Shown here: piece after piece, positions 21,592 through 35,510 of the stretch
Layout of the letters: each line of letters starts with the position of its first letter
Position numbering within the stretch: position 1 is the first letter of the stretch
Source of the DNA: Mastigias papua
Taxonomy: Eukaryota > Cnidaria > Scyphozoa > Rhizostomeae > Mastigiidae
Length of the DNA: 64,000 nt
Direction of reading: 5' to 3'
Assembly (NCBI GenBank): GCA_964019165.1
Contig: OZ025267.1
Span: forward strand, 20,819,185 to 20,883,184
Program-made: the position numbers and the translations under genes
Notes under the pieces: generated by a model
What the model was told of the DNA's origin: nothing
The model's database searches: none
What the model saw: the letters and a program-made list of their open reading frames with translations, nothing else

Positions 21592-23720
21592 TTGGCCAAA
21601 AATGCCTCATTTTCATCACTTTTCAATCTGCAATCAAAATCAATCAATTTCAATTTTGGTCAGTTATCGGCAAAATACCAAGGTTATAGCCTTACTTCTT
21701 GGCCAAGAATCCCTCACTTTCATCACTTTTCAATCTGCAATCAAAATCAATCAATTTCAATTTTGGTCATTTTTCGGCAAAATACCAAGGTTATAGCCTT
21801 ACTCTTTGGCCAAAAATGCCTCATTTTCATCACTTTTCCATCTGCAATCAAAATCAATCAATTTCAATTTTGGTCATCTTTCGGCAAAATACCAAGGTTA
21901 TAGCCTTACTCTTTGGCCAAAAATGCCTCATTTTCATCACTTTTCAATCTGCAATCAAAATCAATCAATTTCAATTTTGGTCATTTTTCGGCAAAATACC
22001 AAGGTTATAGCCTTACTCTTTGGCCAAAAATGCCTCATTTTCATCACTTTTCAATCTGCAATCAAAATCAATCAATTTCAATTTTGGTCATTTCTCGGCA
22101 AAATACCAAGGTTATAGCCTTACTTTTTGGCCAAAAATGCCTCATTTTCATCACTTTTCAATCTGCAATCAAAATCAATCAATTTCAATTTTGGTCATTT
22201 TTCGGCAAAATACCAAGGTTATAGCCTTACTTTCAGGCCAAAACTGCCTCATTTTCATCACTTGTCAATCTGCAATCAACATCAATCAATTTCAATTTTG
22301 GTCATTTTTCGGCAAAATACCAAGGTTATAGCCTTACTTTTTGGCCAGGAATGCCTCATTTTCATCACTTTTCAATCTGCAATCAAAATCAATGAATTTC
22401 AATTTTGGTCAGTTATCGGCAAAGTACCAAGGTTATAGCCTTACTTTTTGGCCACACATGCCTCATTTTCATCACTTTTCAATCTGCAATCAAAATCAAT
22501 CAATTTCAATTTTGGTCATTTGTTGGCAAAATACCAAGGTTATAGCCTTACTTTTTGGCCAAGACTGCCTCATTTTCATCACTTTCAATCTGCAATCAAA
22601 ATCAATCAATTTCAATTTTGGTCATTTCTCGGCAAAATACCAAGGTTATAGCCTTACTTTTTGGCCAAAACTGCCTCATTTTCATCACTTTTCAATCTGC
22701 AATCAAAATCAATCAATTTCAATTTTGGTCATTTCTCGGCAAAATACCAAGGTTATAGCCTTACTCTTTGGCCAAAAATGCCTCATTTTCATCACTTTTC
22801 AATCTGCAATCAAAATCAATCAATTTCAATTTTGGTCATTTTTCGGCAAAATACCAAGGTATAGCCTTACTCTTTGGCCAAAAATGCCTCATTTTCATCA
22901 CTTTTCAATCTGCAATCAAAATCAATCAATTTCAATTTTGGTCAGTTATCGGCAAAATACCAAGGTTATAGCCTTACTTCTTGGCCAAGAATCCCTCACT
23001 TTCATCACTTTTCAATCTGCAATCAAAATCAATCAATTTCAATTTTGGTCATTTTTCGGCAAAATACCAAGGTTATAGCCTTACTCTTTGGCCAAAAATG
23101 CCTCATTTTCATCACTTTTCCATCTGCAATCAAAATCAATCAATTTCAATTTTGGTCATCTTTCGGCAAAATACCAAGGTTATAGCCTTACTCTTTGGCC
23201 AAAAATGCCTCATTTTCATCACTTTTCAATCTGCAATCAAAATCAATCAATTTCAATTTTGGTCATTTTTCGGCAAAATACCAAGGTTATAGCCTTACTC
23301 TTTGGCCAAAAATGCCTCATTTTCATCACTTTTCAATCTGCAATCAAAATCAATCAATTTCAATTTTGGTCATTTCTCGGCAAAATACCAAGGTTATAGC
23401 CTTACTTTTTGGCCAAAAATGCCTCATTTTCATCACTTTTCAATCTGCAATCAAAATCAATCAATTTCAATTTTGGTCATTTTTCGGCAAAATACCAAGG
23501 TTATAGCCTTACTTTCAGGCCAAAACTGCCTCATTTTCATCACTTGTCAATCTGCAATCAACATCAATCAATTTCAATTTTGGTCATTTTTCGGCAAAAT
23601 ACCAAGGTTATAGCCTTACTTTTTGGCCAGGAATGCCTCATTTTCATCACTTTTCAATCTGCAATCAAAATCAATGAATTTCAATTTTGGTCAGTTATCG
23701 GCAAAGTACCAAGGTTATAG
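21592..23720. repeat. 1,282-bp higher-order repeat in the array (12 monomers minus 2 bp)
   Basis: The monomer series that includes the one-base-short GGTATAG monomer, the CTTTCAATC monomer and the AATGAATTTC monomer is repeated at an offset of 1,282 bp (for example 21592 to 22874, 22127 to 23409, 22341 to 23623). A related 1,603-bp offset links 22448-22760 to 24051-24361. Confidence 0.8.
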
Positions 23721-26700
23721 CCTTACTTCTTGGCCAAGAATCCCTCACTTTCATCACTTTTCAATCTGCAATCAAAATCAATCAATTTCAATTTTGGTCA
23801 TTTTTCGGCAAAATACCAAGGTTATAGCCTTACTTTTTGGCCAAAAATGCCTCACTTTCATCACTTTTCAATCTGCAATTAAAATCAATCAATTTCAATT
23901 TTGGTCATTTTTCGGCAAAATACCAAGGGTATAGCCTTACGTTTAGGCCAAAACTGCCTCATTTTCATCAATTTTCCATCTGCAATCAAAATCAATCAAT
24001 TTCAAATTTGGTCATTTGTCGGCAAAATACCAAGGTTATAGCCTTACTCTTTGGCCACACATGCCTCATTTTCATCACTTTTCAATCTGCAATCAAAATC
24101 AATCAATTTCAATTTTGGTCATTTGTTGGCAAAATACCAAGGTTATAGCCTTACTTTTTGGCCAAGACTGCCTCATTTTCATCACTTTCAATCTGCAATC
24201 AAAATCAATCAATTTCAATTTTGGTCATTTCTCGGCAAAATACCAAGGTTATAGCCTTACTTTTTGGCCAAAACTGCCTCATTTTCATCACTTTTCAATC
24301 TGCAATCAAAATCAATCAATTTCAATTTTGGTCATTTCTCGGCAAAATACCAAGGTTATAGCCTTACTCTTTGGCCAAAAATGCCTCATTTTCATCACTT
24401 TTCAATCTGCAATCAAAATCAATCAATTTCAATTTTGGTCATTTTTCGGCAAAATACCAAGGTTATAGCCTTACTTTTAGGCCACAACTGCCTCATTTTC
24501 ATCACTTGTCAATCTGCAATCAACATCAATCAATTTCAATTTTGGTCATTTTTTGGCAAAATACCAAGGTTATAGCCCTACCTTTTGGCCAATACTGCCT
24601 CAGTTTCATCATTTGTCAATCTGCAATCAACATCAATCAATTTCAATTTTGGTCATTTTTCGTAAAAAAATACCAAGGTTATAGCCTTACGTTTTGGCCA
24701 AAAATGCCTCATTTTCATCACTTTTCAATCTGCAATCAAAATCAATCAATTTCAATTTTGGTCATTTTTCGGCAAAATACCAAGGTGATAGCCTTACTCT
24801 TTGGCCAAAAATGCCTCATTTTCATCACTTTTCAATCTGCAATCAAAATCAATCAATTTCAATTTTGGTCATTTTTCGGCAAAATACCAAGGTTATAGCC
24901 TTACTCTTTGGCCAAAAATGCCTCATTTTCATCACTTTTCAATCTGCAATCAAAATCAATCAATTTCAATTTTGGTCATTTTTCGGCAAAATACCAAGGT
25001 TATAGCCTTACTTTTTGGCCAAAAATGCCTCATTTTCATCACTTTTCCATCTGCAATCAAAATCAATCAATTTCAATTTTGGTCATTTTTCGGCAAAATA
25101 CCAAGGTTATAGCCTTACTTTTAGGCCAAAACTGCCTCATTTTCATCACTTTTCAATCTGCAATCAAAATCAATCAATTTCAATTTTGGTCATTTTTCGG
25201 CAAAATACCAAGGTTATAGCCTTACTTTTAGGCCAAAAATGCCTCATTTTCATCACTTTTCAATCTGCAATCAAAATCAATCAATTTCAATTTTGGTCAT
25301 TTTTCGGCAAAATACCAAGGTTATAGCCTTACTTCTTGGCCAAGAATCCCTCACTTTCATCACTTTTCAATCTGCAATCAAAATCAATCAATTTCAATTT
25401 TGGTCATTTCTCGGCAAACTACCAAGGTTATAGCCCTACCTTTTCGCCAAAAATGCCTCATTTTCATCACTTTTCAATCTGCAATCAAAATCAATCAATT
25501 TCAAGTTTGGTCATTTCTCGGCAAAATACCAAGGTTATAGCCTTACTCTTTGGCCAAAAATGCCTCATTTTCATCACTTTTCCATCTGCAATCAAAATCA
25601 ATCAATTTCAATTTTGGTCAGTTATCGGCAAAATACCAAGGTTATAGCCTTACTTCTTGGCCAAGAATCCCTCACTTTCATCACTTTTCAATCTGCAATC
25701 AAAATCAATCAATTTCAATTTTGGTCATTTTTCGGCAAAATACCAAGGTTATAGCCTTACTCTTTGGCCAAAAATGCCTCATTTTCATCACTTTTCAATC
25801 TGCAATCAAAATCAATCAATTTCAATTTTGGTCATCTTTCGGCAAAATACCAAGGTTATAGCCTTACTCTTTGGCCAAAAATGCCTCATTTTCATCACTT
25901 TTCAATCTGCAATCAAAATCAATCAATTTCAATTTTGGTCATTTTTCGGCAAAATACCAAGGTTATAGCCTTACTCTTTGGCCAAAAATGCCTCATTTTC
26001 ATCACTTTTCAATCTGCAATCAAAATCAATCAATTTCAATTTTGGTCATTTCTCGGCAAAATACCAAGGTTATAGCCTTACTTTTTGGCGAAAACTGCCT
26101 CATTTTCATCACTTTTCAATCTGCAATCAAAATCAATCAATTTCAATTTTGGTCATTTCTCGGCAAAATACCAAGGTTATAGCCTTACTTTTTGGCCAAA
26201 AATGCCTCATTTTCATCACTTTTCAATCTGCAATCAAAATCAATCAATTTCAATTTTGGTCAGTTTTCGGCAAAATACCAAGGTTATAGCCTTACTTTCA
26301 GGCCAAAACTGCCTCATTTTCATCACTTTTCAATCTGCAATCAAAATCAATCAATTTCAATTTTGGTCATTTGTTGGCAAAATACCAAGGTTATAGCCTT
26401 ACTTTTTGGCCAAACATGCCTCATTTTCATCACTTTTCAATCTGCAATCAAAATCAATCAATTTCAATTTTGGTCATTTCTCGGCAAAATACCAAGGTTA
26501 TAGCCTTACCATGTCGCCAAAACTGCCTCATTTTCATCACTTTTCAATCTGCAATCAAAATCAATCAATTTCAATTTTGGTCATTTTTCGGCAAAATACC
26601 AAGGTTATAGCCTTACTTTTTGGCCAAAAATGCCTCATTTTCATCAAGTTTCCATCTGCAATCAAAATCAATCAATTTCAATTTTGGTCATTTTTCGGCA

Positions 26701-29700
26701 AAATACCAAGGTTATAGCCTTACTTCTTGGCCAAGAATCCCTAACTTTCATCACTTTTCAATCTGCAATCAAAATCAATCAATTTCAATTTTGGTCATTT
26801 CTCGGCAAAATACCAAGGTTATAGCCTTACCTTTTCGCCAAAAATGCCTCATTTTCATCACTTTCCAATCTGCAATCAAAATCAATCAATTTCAATTTTG
26901 GTCATTTCTCGGCAAAATACCAAGGTTATAGCCTTACTCTTTGGCCAAAAATGCCTCATTTTCATCACTTTTCAATCTGCAATCAAAATCAATCAATTTC
27001 AATTTTGGTCATTTTTCGGCAAAATACCAAGGTTATAGCCTTACTTTTTGGCCAAAAATGCCTCATTTTCATCACTTTTCCATCTGCAATCAAAATCAAT
27101 CAATTTCAATTTTGGTCATTTTTCGGCAAAATACCAAGGTTATAGCCTTACTTTTAGGCCAAAACTGCCTCATTTTCATCACTTTTCAATCTGCAATCAA
27201 AATCAATCAATTTCAATTTTGGTCATTTTTCGGCAAAATACCAAGGTTATAGCCTTACTTTTAGGCCAAAAATGCCTCATTTTCATCACTTTTCAATCTG
27301 CAATCAACATCAATCAATTTCAATTTTGGTCATTTTTCGGCAAAATACCAAGGTTATAGCCTTACTTCTTGGCCAAGAATCCCTCACTTTCATCACTTTT
27401 CCATCTGCAATCAAAATCAATCAATTTCAATTTTGGTCATTTCTCGGCAAAATACCAAGGTTATAGCCTTACCTTTTCGCCAAAAATGCCTCATTTTCAT
27501 CACTTTTCAATCTGCAATCAAAATCAATCAATTTCAATTTTGGTCATTTCTCGGCAAAATACCAAGGTTATAGCCTTACTCTTTGGCCAAAAATGCCTCA
27601 TTTTCATCACTTTTCAATCTGCAATCAAAATCAATCAATTTCAATTTTGGTCAGTTATCGGCAAAATACCAAGGTTATAGCCTTACTTCTTGGCCAAGAA
27701 TCCCTCACTTTCATCACTTTTCAATCTGCAATCAAAATCAATCAATTTCAATTTTGGTCATTTTTCGGCAAAATACCAAGGTTATAGCCTTACTCTTTGG
27801 CCAAAAATGCCTCATTTTCATCACTTTTCAATCAGCAATCAAAATCAATCAATTTCAATTTTGGTCATTGTTCGGCAAAATACCAAGGTTATAGCCTTAC
27901 TTTTTGGCCAAAAATGCCTCAGTTTCATCACTTTTCAATCTGCAATCAAAATCAATCAATTTCAATTTTGGTCATTTCTCGGCAAAATACCAAGGTTATA
28001 GCCTTACTCTTTGGCCAAAAATGCCTCATTTTCATCACTTTTCAATCTGCAATCAAAATCAATCAATTTCAATTTTGGTCATTTCTCGGCAAAATACCAA
28101 GGTTATAGCCTTACTTTTTGGCCAAAAATGCCTCATTTTCATCACTTTTCAATCTGCAATCAAAATCAATCAATTTCAAGTTTGGTCATTTTTCGGCAAA
28201 ATACCAAGGTTATAGCCTTACTTTTAGGCCACAACTGCCTCATTTTCATCACTTTTCAATCTGCAATCAAAATCAATCAATTTCAATTTTGGTCATTTTT
28301 CGGCAAAATACCAAGGTATAGCCTTACTCTTTGGCCAAAAATGCCTCATTTTCATCACTTTTCAATCTGCAATCAAAATCAATCAATTTCAATTTTGGTC
28401 AGTTATCGGCAAAATACCAAGGTTATAGCCTTACTTCTTGGCGAAGAATCCCTCACTTTCATCACTTTTCAATCTGCAATCAAAATCAATCAATTTCAAT
28501 TTTGGTCATTTTTCGGCAAAATACCAAAGGTATAGCCTTACTCTTTGGCCAAAAATGCCTCATTTTCATCACTTTTCCATCTGCAATCAAAATCAATCAA
28601 TTTCAATTTTGGTCATTTGTTGGCAAAATACCAAGGTTAAAGCCTTACTCTTTGGCCAAAAATGCCTCATTTTCATCACTTTTCAATCTGCAATCAAAAT
28701 CAATCAATTTCAATTTTGGTCATTTTTCGGCAAAATACCAAGGTTATAGCCTTACTCTTTGGCCAAAAATGCCTCATTTTCATCACTTTTCAATCTGCAA
28801 TCAAAATCAATCAATTTCAATTTTGGTCATTTCTCGGCAAAATACCAAGGTTATAGCCTTACTTTTTGGCCAAAAATGCCTCATTTTCATCACTTTTCAA
28901 TCTGCAATCAAAATCAATCAATTTCAATTTTGGTCATTTTTCGGCAAAATACCAAGGTTATAGCCTTACTTTTAGGCCAGAACTGCCTCATTTTCATCAC
29001 TTGTCAATCTGCAATCAACATCAATCAATTTCAATTTTGGTCATTTTTCGGCAAAATACCAAGGTTATAGCCTTACTTTTTGGCCAAGAATGCCTCATTT
29101 TCATCACTTTTCAATCTGCAATCAAAATCAATGAATTTCAATTTTGGTCAGTTATCGGCAAAGTACCAAGGTTATAGCCTTACTTCTTGGCCAAGAATCC
29201 CTCACTTTCATCACTTTTCAATCTGCAATCAAAATCAATCAATTTCAATGTTGGTCATTTTTCGGCAAAATACCAAGGTTATAGCCTTACGTTTAGGCCA
29301 AAACTGCCTCATTTTCATCAATTTTCCATCTGCAATCAAAATCAATCAATTTCAAATTTGGTCATTTGTCGGCAAAATACCAAGGTTATAGCCTTACTCT
29401 TTGGCCAAAAATGCCTCATTTTCATCACTTTTCAATCTGCAATCAAAATCAATCAATTTCAATTTTGGTCATTTGTTGGCAAAATACCAAGGTTATAGCC
29501 TTACTTTTTGGCCAAGACTGCCTCATTTTCATCACTTTCAATCTGCAATCAAAATCAATCAATTTCAATTTTGGTCATTTCTCGGCAAAATACCAAGGTT
29601 ATAGCCTTACTTTGTGGCCAAAACTGCCTCATTTTCATCACTTTTCAATCTGCAATGAAAATCAATCAATTTCAATTTTGGTCATTTCTCGGCAAAATAC

Positions 29701-31650
29701 CAAGGTTATAGCCTTACTCTTTGGCCAAAAATGCCTCATTTTCATCACTTTTCAATCTGCAATCAAAATCAATCAATTTCAATTTTGGTCATTTTTCGGC
29801 AAAATACCAAGGTTATAGCCTTACTTTTAGGCCAAAACTGCCTCATTTTCATCACTTGTCAATCTGCAATCAACATCAATCAATTTCAATTTTGGTCATT
29901 TTTTGGCAAAATACCAAGGTTATAGCCCTACCTTTTGGCCAATACTGCCTCAGTTTCATCATTTGTCAATCTGCAATCAACATCAATCAATTTCAATTTT
30001 GGTCATTTTTCGTAAAAAAATACCAAGGTTATAGCCTTACGTTTTGGCCAAAAATGCCTCATTTTCATCACTTTTCAATCTGCAATCAAAATCAATCAAT
30101 TTCAATTTTGGTCATTTTTCGGCAAAATACCAAGGTGATAGCCTTACTCTTTGGCCAAAAATGCCTCATTTTCATCACTTTTCAATCTGCAATCAAAATC
30201 AATCAATTTCAATTTTGGTCATTTTTCGGCAAAATACCAAGGTTATAGCCTTACTCTTTGGCCAAAAATGCCTCATTTTCATCACTTTTCAATCTGCAAT
30301 CAAAATCAATCAATTTCAATTTTGGTCATTTTTCGGCAAAATACCAAGGTTATAGCTTTACTCTTTGGCCAAAAATGCCTCATTTTCATCACTTTTCAAT
30401 CTGCAATCAAAATCAATCAATTTCAATTTTGGTCATTTGTTGGCAAAATACCAAGGTGATAGCCTTACTCTTTGGCCAAAAATGCCTCATTTTCATCACT
30501 TTTCAATCTGCAATCAAAATCAATCAATTTCAATTTTGGTCATTTTTCGGCAAAATACCAAGGTTATAGCCTTACTCTTTGGCCAAAAATGCCTCATTTT
30601 CATCACTTTTCAATCTGCAATCAAAATCAATCAATTTCAATTTTGGTCATTTTTCGGCAAAATACCAAGGTTATAGCCTTACTCTTTGGCCAAAAATGCC
30701 TCATTTTCATCACTTTTCAATCTGCAATCAAAATCAATCAATTTCAATGTTGGTCATTTGTTGGCAAAATACCAAGGTGATAGCCTTACTCTTTGGCCAA
30801 AAATGCCTCATTTTCATCACTTTTCAATCTGCAATCAAAATCAATCAATTTCAATTTTGGTCATTTTTCGGCAAAATACCAAGGTTATAGCCTTACTCTT
30901 TGGCCAAAAATGCCTCATTTTCATCACTTTTCAATCTGCAATCAAAATCAATCAATTTCAATTTTGGTCATTTTTCGGCAAAATACCAAGGTTATAGCCT
31001 TACTCTTTGGCCAAAAATGCCTCATTTTCATCACTTTTCAATCTGCAATCAAAATCAATCAATTTCAATTTTGGTCATTTGTTGGCAAAATACCAAGGTT
31101 ATAGCCCTACCTTTTGGCCAATACTGCCTCAGTTTCATCATTTGTCAATCTGCAATCAACATCAATCAATTTCAATTTTGGTCATGTTTCGTAAAAAAAT
31201 ACCAAGGTTATAGCCTTACGTTTTGGCCAAAAATGCCTCATTTTCATCACTTTTCAATCTGCAATCAAAATCAATCAATTTCAATTTTGGTCATTTTTCG
31301 GCAAAATACCAAGGTGATAGCCTTACTCTTTGGCCAAAAATGCCTCATTTTCATCACTTTTCAATCTGCAATCAAAATCAATCAATTTCAATTTTGGTCA
31401 TGTTTCGGCAAAATACCAAGGTTATAGCCTTACTCTTTGGCCAAAAATGCCTCATTTTCATCACTTTTCAATCTGCAATCAAAATCAATCAATTTCAATT
31501 TTGGTCATTTTTCGGCAAAATACCAAGGTTATAGCCTTACTCTTTGGCCAAAAATGCCTCATTTTCATCACTTTTCAATCTGCAATCAAAATCAATCAAT
31601 TTCAATTTTGGTCATTTTTCGGCAAAATACCAAGGTTATAGCCTTACTCT

Positions 31651-34600
31651 TTGGCCAAAAATGCCTCATTTTCATCACTTTTCAATCTGCAATCAAAATC
31701 AATCAATTTCAATTTTGGTCATTTTTCGGCAAAATACCAAGGTTATAGCCTTACTTTTTGGCGAAAACTGCCTCATTTTCATCACTTTTCAATCTGCAAT
31801 CAAAATCAATCAATTTCAATTTTGGTCATTTTTCGGCAAAATACCAAGGTTATAGCCTTACTTTTAGGCCAAAACTGCCTCATTTTCATCACTTTTCAAT
31901 CTGCAATCAACATCAATCAATTTCAATTTTGGTCATTGTTTGGCAAAATACCAAGGTTATAGCCCTACCTTTTGGCCAAGACTGCCTCAGTTTCATCATT
32001 TGTCACTCTGCAATCAACATCAATCAATTTCAATTTTGGTCATTTTTCGTAAAAAAATACCAAGGTTATAGCCTTACGTTTTGGCCAAAAATGCCTCATT
32101 TTCATCACTTTTCAATCTGCAATCAAAATCAATCAATTTCAATTTTGGTCATTTTTCGGCAAAATACCAAGGTGATAGCCTTACTCTTTGGCCAAAAATG
32201 CCTCATTTTCATCACTTTTCAATCTGCAATCAAAATCAATCAATTTCAATTTTGGTCATTTTTCGGCAAAATACCAAGGTTATAGCCTTACTCTTTGGCC
32301 AAAAATGCCTCATTTTCATCACTGTTCAATCTGCAATCAAAATCAATCAATTTCAATTTTGGTCATTTTTCGGCAAAATACCAAGGTTATAGCCTTACTC
32401 TTTGGCCAAAAATGCCTCATTTTCATCACTTTTCAATCTGCAATCAAACTCAATCAATTTCAATTTTGGTCATTTTTCGGCAAAATACCAAGGTTATAGC
32501 CTTACTCTTTGGCCAAAAATGCCTCATTTTCATCACTTTTCAATCTGCAATCAAAATCAATCAATTTCAATTTTGGTCATTTCTCGGCAAAATACCAAGG
32601 TTATAGCCTTACTTTTTGTCGAAAACTGCCTCATTTTCATCACTTTTCAATCTGCAATCAAAATCAATCAATTTCAATTTTGGTCATTTTTCGGCAAAAT
32701 ACCAAGGTTATAGCCTTACTTTTAGGCCAAAACTGCCTCATTTTCATCACTTTTCAATCTGCAATCAACATCAATCAATTTCAATTTTGGTCATTGTTTG
32801 GCAAAATACCAAGGTTATAGCCCTACCTTTTGGCCAAGACTGCCTCAGTTTCATCATTTGTCACTCTGCAATCAACATCAATCAATTTCAATTTTGGTCA
32901 TTTTTCGTAAAAAAATACCAAGGTTATAGCCTTACGTTTTGGCCAAAAATGCCTCATTTTCATCACTTTTCAATCTGCAATCAAAATCAATCAATTTCAA
33001 TTTTGGTCATTTTTCGGCAAAATACCAAGGTGATAGCCTTACTCTTTGGCCAAAAATGCCTCATTTTCATCACTTTTCAATCTGCAATCAAAATCAATCA
33101 ATTTCAATTTTGGTCATTTTTCGGCAAAATACCAAGGTTATAGCCTTACTCTTTGGCCAAAAATGCCTCATTTTCATCACTGTTCAATCTGCAATCAAAA
33201 TCAATCAATTTCAATTTTGGTCATTTTTCGGCAAAATACCAAGGTTATAGCCTTACTCTTTGGCCAAAAATGCCTCATTTTCATCACTTTTCAATCTGCA
33301 ATCAAACTCAATCAATTTCAATTTTGGTCATTTTTCGGCAAAATACCAAGGTTATAGCCTTACTCTTTGGCCAAAAATGCCTCATTTTCATCACTTTTCA
33401 ATCTGCAATCAAAATCAATCAATTTCAATTTTGGTCATTTCTCGGCAAAATACCAAGGTTATAGCCTTACTTTTTGTCGAAAACTGCCTCATTTTCATCA
33501 CTTTCCAATCTGCAATCAAAATCAATCAATTTCAATTTTGGTCATTTCTCGGCAAAATACCAAGGTTATAGCTTTACTCTTTGGCCAAAAATGCCTCATT
33601 TTCATCACTTTTCAATCTGCAATCAAAATCAATCAATTTCAATTTTGGTCATTTGTTGGCAAAATACCAAGGTTATAGCCTTACTCTTTGGCCAAAAATG
33701 CCTCATTTTCATCACTTTTCAATCTGCAATCAAAATCAATCAATTTCAATTTTGGTCATTTTTCGGCAAAATACCAAGGTTATAGCCTTACTTTTTGGCG
33801 ACAACTGCCTCATTTTCATCACTTTTCAATCTGCAATCAAAATCAATCAATTTCAATTTTGGTCATTTTTCGGCAAAATACCAAGGTTATAGCCTTACTT
33901 TTAGGCCAAAACTGCCTCATTTTCATCACTTTTCAATCTGCAATCAACATCAATCAATTTCAATTTTGGTCATTGTTTGGCAAAATACCAAGGTTATAGC
34001 CCTACCTTTTGGCCAAGACTGCCTCAGTTTCATCATTTGTCACTCTGCAATCAACATCAATCAATTTCAATTTTGGTCATTTTTCGTAAAAAAATACCAA
34101 GGTTATAGCCTTACGTTTTGGCCAAAAATGCCTCATTTTCATCACTTTTCAATCTGCAATCAAAATCAATCAATTTCAATTTTGGTCATTTTTCGGCAAA
34201 ATACCAAGGTGATAGCCTTACTCTTTGGCCAAAAATGCCTCATTTTCATCACTTTTCAATCTGCAATCAAAATCAATCAATTTCAATTTTGGTCATTTTT
34301 CGGCAAAATACCAAGGTTATAGCCTTACTCTTTGGCCAAAAATGCCTCATTGTCATCACTGTTCAATCTGCAATCAAAATCAATCAATTTCAATTTTGGT
34401 CATTTTTCGGCAAAATACCAAGGTTATAGCCTTACTCTTTGGCCAAAAATGCCTCATTTTCATCACTTTTCAATCTGCAATCAAACTCAATCAATTTCAA
34501 TTTTGGTCATTTTTCGGCAAAATACCAAGGTTATAGCCTTACTCTTTGGCCAAAAATGCCTCATTTTCATCACTTTTCAATCTGCAATCAAAATCAATCA

Positions 34601-35510
34601 ATTTCAATTTTGGTCATTTCTCGGCAAAATACCAAGGTTATAGCCTTACTTTTTGTCGAAAACTGCCTCATTTTCATCACTTTTCAATCTGCAATCAAAA
34701 TCAATCAATTTCAATTTTGGTCATTTTTCGGCAAAATACCAAGGTTATAGCCTTACTTTTAGGCCAAAACTGCCTCATTTTCATCACTTTTCAATCTGCA
34801 ATCAACATCAATCAATTTCAATTTTGGTCATTGTTTGGCAAAATACCAAGGTTATAGCCCTACCTTTTGGCCAAGACTGCCTCAGTTTCATCATTTGTCA
34901 CTCTGCAATCAACATCAATCAATTTCAATTTTGGTCATTTGTCGTAAAAAAATACTAAGGTTATAGCCTTACGTTTTGGCCAAAAATGCCTCATTTTCAT
35001 CACTTTTCAATCTGCAATCAAAATCAATCAATTTCAATTTTGGTCATTTTTCGGCAAAATACCAAGGTGATAGCCGTACTCTTTGGCCAAAAATGCCTCA
35101 TTTTCATCACTTTTCAATCTGCAATCAAAATCAATCAATTTCAATTTTGGTCATTTTTCGGCAAAATACCAAGGTTATAGCCTTACTCTTTGGCCAAAAA
35201 TGCCTCATTTTCATCACTGTTCAATCTGCAATCAAAATCAATCAATTTCAATTTTGGTCATTTTTCGGCAAAATACCAAGGTTATAGCCTTACTCTTTGG
35301 CCAAAAATGCCTCATTTTCATCACTTTTCAATCTGCAATCAAACTCAATCAATTTCAATTTTGGTCATTTTTCGGCAAAATACCAAGGTTATAGCCTTAC
35401 TCTTTGGCCAAAAATGCCTCATTTTCATCACTTTTCAATCTGCAATCAAAATCAATCAATTTCAATTTTGGTCATTTCTCGGCAAAATACCAAGGTTATA
35501 GCCTTACTTT
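31651..35510. repeat. 858-bp higher-order repeat (8 monomers, one of 109 bp)
   Basis: Blocks carrying the AAACTC monomer (32446, 33304, 34483, 35341), the TTTTTGTCG monomer and the 109-bp monomer repeat at 858 bp. One interval is 1,179 bp (11 monomers), where three extra monomers are present. Within the 858-bp copies only scattered substitutions are visible by eye. Confidence 0.85.
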
